A DNA stretch of 27,352 bases from Protostelium mycophagum (Eukaryota; Evosea; Variosea; Protosteliida; Protosteliaceae): NCBI GenBank assembly GCA_002081555.1, contig MZNV01001917.1, forward strand, positions 1 to 27,352, in the 5' to 3' direction. A program made the translations under genes and the position numbers. The notes below the pieces were generated by a model. The model saw only the letters and a list, made by a program, of their open reading frames with translations, did not search any database and was not told where the DNA came from. Positions 20,532 to 27,352 of the stretch are shown here, one piece after another; the stretch's first letter is position 1, and each line of letters opens with the position of its first letter.

Positions 20532-21720
20532 ATGCCCGAAATATTATCACAAAGCTCATATACACAAGAGAACGAACTGACACGACACACTGAAGAATCT
20601 ACCAACTATGATTGGTTGACCGATTTCGATGTTAAACAGACGATTGGCCGCGGAACCTTCTCCGAAGTAAAACTTGGGGTACGAAAGAGTACTGGGCAGA
20701 AATTCGCTCTGAAGGTATCATACTCTGACTTTCATATATGATTCTCAATTTTACGACCAGATCATGAGCCACGAAAAGATCATCAAACTAGGCGCCTTCG
20801 ATAAGTTCCAAAGCGAACTGGAAATACATCTGAAGCTCAGACATCCAAACATAGTCCGCTTATATGAGGTGTGTGTCAGCTTCTCCTCATTGATCTGACA
20901 CTCAAAAGGCCATCACATGTCCAGAAGACAAATACACTTGTCTTGTGACAGAACTCGTAGACGGACATGATATGCTAGATTTTGTAACTGAACAACCAGA
21001 TGGTAAATTAGATCTTGGAAGATCACTACGCCTCTTCCTTCAGGTTCGTCCTCTTTACAACGACATCATCTCATTTTAATCTCAGATTGCCAATGCAGTG
21101 CAGTACCTACACACAAACGGAGTGAGTCTTCACACCAACAAGGAGTTTGACTTATAGACAATAGATCGTCCACCGCGATTTAAAGTTGGAGAACATCATG
21201 GTCGATTGGGAGGGTAAAAAGGCCAAAGTAATCGACTTCGGCCTGGCCTGCCCCTGGGCCCCAGGGAAACTGTTACGCGAGTTCTGCGGGACACCCCTGT
21301 ACGCCGCCCCGGAGATCCACTTGCAGCAAGAGTACGCCGGTCCCAAAGCTGACGTCTGGTCTCTGGGTGAGTCGGAATTTGATGGAGATTTCGGAAATTC
21401 TGATGGAGCTTCAGGAGTCTTATTGTACTGCATGGTGACGGGCGGAGTGCCCTGGCCTGGAATTTCTGATGCAGAAGCGTTGAATAACGCTGTTCAAGGA
21501 ATCTGGATCCCCGCAGAAGTCCCCACACAACTCAACGAGGTATTCTACATCGTTGTAGATTCTCGACCTATCTTTTGACTCGTTGTAGATTTTCAGAGAG
21601 TGTTTTCAAGTAGAAATGAGAGAGAGGATCGGGATTATGGATATTGTGGAGAATGAATGGATGTCGGTCAACTCAAAGAACAGAGCGTCAGGAAGATACT
21701 CACTCACAATGTCATCATAA
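20532..21720 (+). CDS. CAMK/AMPK-related serine-threonine protein kinase
   Basis: Exons 20532-20714, 20761-20868, 20909-21043, 21086-21121, 21165-21366, 21415-21539 and 21589-21720 give 306 residues, essentially a bare kinase domain with a 30-residue leader and a short tail. Landmarks: glycine loop IGRGTFSEVKLG, catalytic Lys61 (FALK), C-helix ELEIHLKLRHPNIVRLYE, HRDLKLEN (Asp159), DFG 178-180, YAAPEI, ADVWSLGVLLYCMVTGGVPW and ERIGIMDIVENEWM. HRDLKLEN and the ALK/LRHPN context place it in the CAMK group near the AMPK-related (NUAK/SNF1-like) kinases. The activation loop reads LLREFCGTPLYAAPE; relatives such as AMPK have a Thr (LRTSCGSP) where this protein has Glu193. There is no UBA domain or long regulatory tail. 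The last intron (21540-21588) carries two copies of the CGTTGTAG motif. Confidence 0.92.
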
Positions 21721-21947
21721 AACTTATTTATATTGATTTATTTTCCCAAAGATTAAGATTTGTCATTATGGTTCAACGGTGTAGAAAGTGCTCACAGCTG
21801 AAGGGTGGAATATGATTAACAAAGATTTAAACGATCACATACCAGAGTACATGATAGGATTGTTCTGTCATCCTGACAGAAGCACGGAAATCCATCGCTT
21901 ACATGTGAGATGTGTGTCGTCTTCATACAGCCATTTATACATCTCTG

Positions 21948-22307
21948 TTAAACTTTTGGTGGATCTTCTGTTACCACTGTCAGTTTGTGGGTACTCCATC
22001 TATATGTGATCAGTGTGGCAATGACACTGGCCACTCGTAGGATACCACGTTCATCGAAGGGTATGAAAAGCAGACTGACTGAATAATATACATCACATAC
22101 TGGCTGATTTGTGCAAATAGCTCCACCAATGGTCATCTGCGAGCCATATATTCCCAGCAACATCGATGGACAGACTGATGTCTTGAGCGTATTTTTAGCT
22201 GCACTCTGGCTCCAAAATTTGGAATAGTACGCACTGTTCTGTACATGAGCGTCGCCTGAACTGCTGTACCACTTATCCTCCCTGTCCGTCAGCATCAGTG
22301 AAATCAT
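21948..22307 (-). CDS. Tentative unrecognised ORF, possibly a gene fragment
   Basis: A 119-codon minus-strand frame with convincing protein composition: DKWYSSSGDAHVQNSAYYSK, LGIYGSQMTIGGAICTNQPV and PFDERGILRVASVIATLI. The pattern of a GIYG..MTIGGA strand followed by D.R.LRVA reminds me of a region in uncharacterised fungal and protist proteins, but this is memory-based and weak. Upstream exons are not obvious, and the end after DPPKV could instead be a splice donor (GTTTAAC). It may be a remnant of a larger gene once occupying this spacer. Confidence 0.3.
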   Translation of the reverse strand: MISLMLTDREDKWYSSSGDAHVQNSAYYSKFWSQSAAKNTLKTSVCPSMLLGIYGSQMTIGGAICTNQPVCDVYYSVSLLFIPFDERGILRVASVIATLITYRWSTHKLTVVTEDPPKV

Positions 22308-22357
22308 CTCACAGTATATAGATCACCTGTTCAGAACCATCGCCGCAAAAAAAAACA

Positions 22358-22382
22358 AAACTGCACCGCGTAAATTTAAATG
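22358..22382. repeat. 25-bp direct repeat, copy 1
   Basis: A perfect 25-bp match to 22592-22616, with core ACTGCACCGCGTAAATTTAA. Both copies follow an A-rich run. The 234-bp spacing could mark target-site or terminal repeats of a small element, but no inverted ends or coding capacity are visible. Confidence 0.85.
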
Positions 22383-22591
22383 CTACTATAAGTCAACACT
22401 ATATTCCTAACAATATTGGTGCTCACCTTTGACTGACTACCCTCAATATTCATTCTTGAGAATATTCATTTAAGCGTAGACTTCCCAGCCCAGTTGTCCA
22501 CGGCGATGATTCGATAAGATGTCTACAATGGAGACGCGTCTACCGTTGAGGTCTCTGGATAGCAATAAATTCCGAAGCAAAAAATTTCCGC

Positions 22592-22616
22592 AAACTGCAC
22601 CGCGTAAATTTAAATG
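22592..22616. repeat. 25-bp direct repeat, copy 2
   Basis: Second copy of the direct repeat at 22358-22382, preceded by TTCCGCA. The intervening 209 bp has no long open frame. Confidence 0.85.
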
Positions 22617-22709
22617 TTGTGATGTACACCAGTGTTTTCAGGCAAACATGTAAAGGTAAGAGAGGGGTGTATGAAAAGCATGTTCTGTCGACCAGATATG
22701 CCTCATGAC

Positions 22710-22910
22710 TCAATCAAGCCTATTTTTGGCTTGAGAACCAAAAAAAATCAACCCCGTCTGTGATACAGCAACATCAAAGAGTATGAAGGGATACGGGCTT
22801 CGAGTCAAACTGAATGGTCCTAACAATCCCCGGAACTCGATATCATCCTTGTCAACCGAAGCCAAAAAGAAAATTTTCAATTCAGAATAAAGGGCATCTA
22901 CAACGAGCAT
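22710..22910 (-). CDS. Tentative short ORF divergent from eIF3a
   Basis: A 66-codon minus-strand frame: LVVDALYSELKIFFLASVDK, DDIEFRGLLGPF, SPYPFILFDVAVSQTGLIFF. Its ATG lies 49 bp from the eIF3a start, so a shared bidirectional promoter is possible. The first codons contain CTCGTTGTAGAT, the acceptor-like motif seen across this window, so the true reading may begin after a splice at 22899 rather than at the ATG. No family is recognised. Confidence 0.25.
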   Translation of the reverse strand: MLVVDALYSELKIFFLASVDKDDIEFRGLLGPFSLTRSPYPFILFDVAVSQTGLIFFGSQAKNRLD

Positions 22911-22959
22911 TTTCTTGCGAATTTCTGGGTTGCGATCATCAGATTGATCTCATATAATC

Positions 22960-25900
22960 ATGAACACAGCATTCCAGGGCAAGCCTGAAATCGCTCTTAA
23001 AAGAGCCGAGGAGCTCGAGAAATTGAAGTCTCCTCGTGAGGCGGTCAGAGTTTTACATGCCGCACTCACCAACAGAAAGAACAGGAACTCCGCTCAATCG
23101 ACGCTGGAGATCCTTGAGAAGATCATGAAGAAGTACCTTACTCTCTGTGTTTCCCTTCGTGACGGAAAGGGAGCCAAGGATGGACTTCATCAATATAAGA
23201 CGATATGCCAACAATATCCCAACGTATCACCACTCGAAAACGTCGTCAAACATTTCTTGGCTTTGGCTGAAGATAAGGCCACAGAAGCCCAGAGCCAGGC
23301 CGATCAGATCATTTTAGACGTGGAAGATCTTGACGCAGAGGAGAGCTCAGAGAGTGTTTTATTATCTTCAGTTTCCGGAGAGGACTCTAAGGACCGCACA
23401 GATCGTGAAGTGGTGTGTATTAAAAAACTTTCTTATTCAAGAGAATAATCGTCTAATGATATGAAGGTTACCCCATGGCTTAAGTTCTTGTGGGAGACAT
23501 ACCGCACCATTCTCGAGATCGTCCGTAACAATAACAAATTAGAGGCCCTCTACCAAGAGACCGCACAACGTGCCTTCAGCTTCTGCCTCAAATACAAGCG
23601 TAACACCGAATTCAGACGTCTCTGCGTCATGCTTCGCAACCATTTGGCCTTCCTCTCTGAGGGAGCTGCCAACCAAGTCCATGCCATCAACCTCAACGTC
23701 GCCGACAGTCTGCAGAAGCACCTCTCTACCCGTTTCGCACAGCTCGACACCGCCATGGAGCTCGAACTGTGGGGCGAGGCCTTCAAGTCCATCGAGGACA
23801 TCCACAGCCTTCTCAGAAGGTCTGTTTTTCCCGCCAAAATTTGGTGCCAGATTTTGTGGCTCACATTTTATAGGTCTAGAAGAGCCCCCCACCCTTCCAT
23901 TGTCCCCATGTATTACCAAAAATTGGCACAGATTTTCTGGATTTCACAGAACTACATCTTCCACGCTTATGCCCTCACACGTTACCTCTTACTCAGCAAG
24001 AACTCCGGAAAGCCCCTCTCTGAAGAGGAGTACAAGAGGTAATCTATTTTTAGACATTTTACGTCCAAATTACAGTTCATCTCTTGTAGACAGCACGAAA
24101 ATTACCAAAAAACGATTCCAAAAAATAAATTTTCCGATCATCATCATCCATATCATCTTCTCAATCTCCATAGCGTTGCCGGCCGCGTCGTCTTGGCCGT
24201 CCTCAGCATCCCCCCAGAGTCTCCCAACGAGAACGCCTACGATGATGACAGCAGTGAGCGCAAGATCAGAATGGGATCCCTCCTCACATTCACCAACTCC
24301 ATCGTCTACCCCAAGAGAGAACACCTCATCTCCGAAGCCACCAAGCTCGTCAAGATATCAGTACCCGAGCTCCAAGATATCTTGGAGATTTTTGACAGGT
24401 TCAACCCCCTCAGGTTCTCCGCCCAACTGGCCCCCAAGTTGGAGTTTATTTCCAAGACCGACGCTTACAAGCAGTACGGCCAGCAGTTGAGAAAAATCGC
24501 ATTCGTCCGACAGCTGCAGCAATTTTCCCGCGTTTTCGAGGTCATGAAGATCTCCGAGTTCCACAGACTTGTCACCCTCGGCATCTCCAAAGAGGAAGCC
24601 GAGCGCATCATCGTGGAGTCTGTGCGCAGCAAGCACGTGGAGCTGCGAATGGACCACCAGAAGGGCGTAATCAACTTCAAGACCCAGGTCTTGGAGTCTT
24701 CCCAGATGAAGAACCAACTCGTACAACTCGCAAAGAATCTCCACACGGCCGTCAAGATGATTGCGCCGACACCCACAGACAAGGGGAGAAAGAAGCAGGA
24801 GTACACGGAGATTCTCCAAGGATTGGCCCAAGAACAGATCAAGATGGTGGAGAGAAAGAAGATGCTCGCCAAGAAGATTACGGACAGAGAAGAAGCCGCC
24901 AAGAAGAAGGCAGAGCAGGTGCGTCTGATTCTTCACGATTCCTCGAAATTTCGGGAAATATCACGTGCTATCTACAACGAGCCAAAAAAGATATTCGTCT
25001 ATCTACAACGAGCCAAAAAGATTATTCATATATATTCAGGAAGAGAAGGAGAGAAAGGAGAAGGAAAAGCAAGAGAGAATCGAGACCGAGAAGAACCTCG
25101 CAGAGGCTGCCGCAGATCGAAACAGGCAGGCCATTGCCAGAAAAACGGAAGAGGACAGAATCCGCGCACTCGCCGCCTTCGTCGACAACATGGCCAAGAC
25201 CGACCCGGTCAGTCACATTCGAATGAAACCGAATTTCACTGAAATTTCGCAGACACTCCGCGTCGACGATCTTATCGAGCAGGGAGTCACCCAAGTGGAC
25301 ATTATCAGACAGAAGAACGAGGCGACGGAGAAAAAACTCGCCGACCAACTCCGCAAGTACAAGTTGTTGGAGAAGGAGATGAATTACCTGGAAAGAGCCC
25401 GAAGAGACGAGGAGAGGCCTCTGATCGAGGAGTATTACAATAAGCACAAGAACGACGACGAAGTCTTCTACAGGGTGATTATTCTTTTTTCCCGAAAATG
25501 GCGCCAAAATTCGATATTCAAATTTCAAACAGGAACAACAAGAGACACTCAAGAGGAACCACAAGAACGCGTATGAGAAGGATCTCGCCGAGAAGAAGCG
25601 ACTTCTCAAATACGCCGACGACTTTTCCGACTTTGAGGCCAGCGTCATGCAGGCTCGCAAAGAGGAATACGAACGAAGAGTCGCCGAGTACAACAAGATT
25701 AACGAGGCCAAGATGGTCAAGGCCGCCGAAGAGAGAAGAAGAAGGGAGAGAGAGGAGGTGAGATATCATGATGAGATGTCATGATGATGACGTCATACAG
25801 GCTGAGAGAATCGCGGAAGCTGAGAGGAGGAAGGCTGCTGAAGAGGAGGAGAAAAGAAAGAAGGAGGAGGTGAGATGTCGTGAAGAGATGTCATGATGAT

Positions 25901-27242
25901 GACGTCATACAGGCTGAAGCCGCCAAGAGAAAAGAACAAGAGGAAAGCAGGAGAAAACTCGACGAAATTGCGGAGAAACAGCGCCAGAGAGAGCGTGAAA
26001 TTGCCGCCAAGTTGTCTCAGATGGAGAGACCCGCTCCCAGAGATACTGGACGCTTCGGCAGAGAACCACCCAGAGAAGGAGGATTCAGAGACTCTCGTGA
26101 AGGCCTCGCCAGACCTTCTGACAGGGACAGAGACTTCAGAAGACCTGATGACAGGTGGGTGTCATATATGACAGTTGGTGACGTCATCGCTGAAAGTATG
26201 TAGAGATGCCAGACCTTCAGACAGAGACAGAGACTTTAGAAGACCTGACGACAGAGGTGATTATTCAAAGAATGTTCTGTACAATGACGTCATCACTGTA
26301 CTAATATCGCGCGTAGACCGCGACTTTGGCAGACCCTCAGACAGGGACAGAGAGGGAGGATTCGGAAGACCTTCAGACAGAGATAGAGATTTCGGCAGAC
26401 CCTCAGACAGAGACAGAGAGGGTGGATTCGGCAGACCTTCTGACAGAGATAGAGACTTCAGAAGACCCGATGACAGGTGAGTGTCATAAATGACGTGTGA
26501 TGATGACATTGGCAGGGACGCCAGACCTTCAGACAGAGACAGAGACTTCAGAGACTCTCGCGAAGGTTTCGGCAGACCTTCAGACAGAGACAGAGACTTC
26601 AGGTGGGCAACGATATTGATGCCTGATGACGTCATCACTGAATACGTACAGAGATGCCAGACCCTCCGATAGAGACAGAGACTTTGGCAGAAGACCTGAT
26701 GACAGGTGAATGACATTTGTGACAAGTGATGCCATAACTAAACGTGCACAGAGATGCCAGACCCTCCGATAGAGACAGAGACTTTGGCAGAAGACTTGAT
26801 GATCGTGGATTCTCAAGAGACGCTTCCGGAAGATTCGAGCCTCGCAGAGACTCAAGGTAAAAGCGATTGTGCTTGTCAATCGTGATGAATAACCCAAATC
26901 AGGGACTCAAGAGACGCTCCACGTGGGGACGCCGGAAGATTCGAGCCACGCAGAGGTATGTCTTCTGCATCTCATTTGATTCATTATTCACTCGTTGTAG
27001 ACGAGAGACCTTCCGGTCGCTCTGACCCCTTTGGTGGCGCCAGACCCAGTGACCCCTTTGGTGGCGCCAGACCCAGTGACCCCTTTGGCGGTGCCAGACC
27101 CAGAGATGACGCACCCAGAAGGGACGAAAGACCCAGAGACGATGCGCCAAGAGCTCCCCAGCGCGAAGAGAGAAGACCTCAGGCAGAAGAGAACGAAGCT
27201 GACGACGGATTTACCGAAGTCAAGAAGGGTAGAAAGAAGTAA
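22960..27242 (+). CDS. EIF3A: Translation initiation factor eIF3 subunit a
   Basis: eIF3a is the scaffold of eIF3 on the 40S ribosome. Exons: 22960-23412, 23467-23819, 23874-24038, 24174-24918, 25040-25207, 25253-25474, 25533-25757, 25801-25869, 25913-26154, 26204-26256, 26317-26476, 26516-26602, 26652-26705, 26752-26856, 26903-26955 and 27001-27242 (1131 residues; human 1382). Recognisable blocks: VTPWLKFLWETYR, AFSFCLKYKRNTEFRRLC, LELWGEAFKSIEDIH, a PCI region (VKISVPELQDIL, VFEVMKISEFHRLVTLGISK), a long charged helix (ALAAFVDNMAKTDP, LRKYKLLEKEMNYLERARR), a tail of RPSDRDRDF and SDPFGGARP repeats, and a terminal DDGFTEVKKGRKK equivalent to the DGWTTVRR end of the human protein. The tail is broken into many 53-160-nt exons that duplicate together with their introns. 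Coding GC is higher in the conserved part. AATAAA overlaps the stop region (27242-27247). Confidence 0.95.
24968..25022. repeat. Tandem duplication carrying TCTACAACGAG inside an eIF3a intron
   Basis: Two copies of CTATCTACAACGAGCCAAAA followed by an A-run and GAT lie at 24968-24992 and 24999-25022 in intron 24919-25039, differing by one A. The unit contains TCTACAACGA, the reverse complement of the TCGTTGTAGA motif found at many acceptors in this window. Confidence 0.9.
25788..26634. promoter_or_regulatory. Five TGACGTCA palindromes in consecutive eIF3a introns
   Basis: Perfect TGACGTCA octamers occur at 25788-25795, 25900-25907, 26179-26186, 26285-26292 and 26627-26634, each inside an intron and mostly 10-25 nt before the acceptor. 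TGACGTCA is the classical CRE/ATF binding site. Two of these introns (25758-25800 and 25870-25912) are almost identical, so part of the pattern is by duplication, but the 26257 and 26603 introns otherwise differ. Whether they bind a bZIP factor or have a splicing role cannot be seen from sequence. Confidence 0.5.
26138..26856 (+). repeat. Exon-intron repeat array encoding RPSDRDRDF units of eIF3a
   Basis: Coding units of about 27-54 nt (AGACCTTCAGACAGAGACAG and variants) repeat across exons 9-14. Four exons open with the same codons after the acceptor (GAYGCCAGACCYTCMGA), and several end in GATGACAG followed by GTGNNTG, so exon, donor and intron were duplicated as one unit. The peptide resembles, in position and composition, the independent DDDRGPRRG repeats of animal eIF3a. 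Confidence 0.85.
27024..27104 (+). repeat. 27-bp tandem repeat encoding SDPFGGARP
   Basis: Three consecutive 27-nt units (27024-27050, 27051-27077, 27078-27104) begin GACCCCTTTGG and encode nine-residue DPFGGARPS/R repeats in the last exon of eIF3a. The first two are identical; the third differs at a few bases. Confidence 0.92.
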
Positions 27243-27352
27243 ATAAATACCTGCTCTCGACTGTTTTCTTCTCACAAAGACATTCCATATTCCCATTGCT
27301 GGAGAAATGGACGAAGAGGAAAAAAACCATAATTCAAAATTTGAATACCATT
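27243..27352. other. 3' flank of eIF3a
   Basis: 110 bp after the eIF3a stop. A possible polyadenylation hexamer is at the stop codon itself; an A-rich run follows at 27318-27330. No further gene starts within the window. Confidence 0.5.

Larger units (their letters stand above)
21721..22957. other. Gene-poor spacer between kinase and eIF3a
   Basis: About 1.2 kb with no gene I can support firmly. A plus-strand open stretch (21788-22009) contains NDHIPEYMIGLFCHPDRSTE and then degrades into low-information sequence; it may be an exon after the acceptor-like GGTGTAG at 21779. Two minus-strand frames are listed separately. A 25-bp direct repeat and a repeated GAATATTCATT (about 22458-22472) are present. 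The mixture looks like decayed coding or mobile DNA. Confidence 0.4.

Noticed and set aside
2400-21588. TAG stop-codon reassignment, suggested by repeated in-frame GTTGTAG before coding segments
   Set aside because: Wherever family alignment fixes the frame, the TAG is the end of an intron; normal stops (including TAG at 9403-9405) end genes.
23570-24490. 306-codon plus-strand frame rich in Ser/Pro, and several long minus-strand frames
   Set aside because: These run out of frame with or opposite to the conserved eIF3a exons; their length reflects codon bias of the real gene.
25758-26751. CRISPR array, from evenly spaced repeats
   Set aside because: The repeats are coding exons and introns of eIF3a in a eukaryotic gene; no palindromic repeat-spacer pattern.

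Overview
The window is nuclear DNA from an intron-dense, compact eukaryotic genome. Coding regions are broken by GT-AG introns, mostly about 40-80 nt, genes lie a few hundred bases apart on both strands, and there is no bacterial operon structure. The gene set (exocyst Exo70, a Cache-type class III nucleotidyl cyclase, a NEDD8 E2, a ligase III-type DNA ligase, eIF3a) suits a free-living unicellular eukaryote. Abundant receptor-like cyclases and this intron style make me favour an amoebozoan, possibly protosteloid, but that placement is a low-confidence inference.

Layout. 1-755: no confident gene, one 81-bp tandem repeat. 756-4078 (+): Exo70, 14 exons resolved. 4306-6989 (-): membrane-anchored adenylate cyclase with an extracellular Cache-like sensor. 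6990-7334: divergent intergenic region with a 118-bp tandem duplication. 7289-9405 (+): unrecognised Ser-rich/basic gene, exon joins partly unresolved. 9525-10139 (-): a small two-exon gene and a tentative exon. 10226-11068 (+): UBC12 (NEDD8-conjugating E2). 11242-14276 (+): RNA polymerase II CTD-interacting domain (CID) fused to F-box, leucine-rich and ankyrin-like segments. 14435-19915 (+): DNA ligase III core fused to an ALC1-type macro domain and two BRCT domains, 21 exons. 20034-20183 (-): tentative small-gene exon. 20532-21720 (+): CAMK/AMPK-like protein kinase. 21721-22957: gene-poor, two tentative minus-strand ORFs and a 25-bp direct repeat. 22960-27242 (+): eIF3a, 16 exons, with a C-terminal charged repeat array.

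The exon models for Exo70, UBC12, CID-F-box, ligase, kinase and eIF3a were built by hand; every junction uses GT-AG and the phases close to whole codons (657, 218, 650, 1033, 306 and 1131 residues).

Two proteins have architectures I do not know from any described family. The CID-F-box-LRR protein would be predicted to bring an SCF ubiquitin ligase to the RNA polymerase II C-terminal domain, and it lies 173 bp downstream of UBC12, the E2 that activates SCF complexes through cullin neddylation. The ligase-macro-BRCT protein would be predicted to recruit ligase III to poly(ADP-ribose) at DNA breaks without the PARP-like zinc finger of animal LIG3. The introns also share dispersed palindromic motifs (TCTACAACGTTGTAGA halves at acceptors, GAAATTTC, TGACGTCA) that resemble footprints of intron propagation or intronic regulatory sites.
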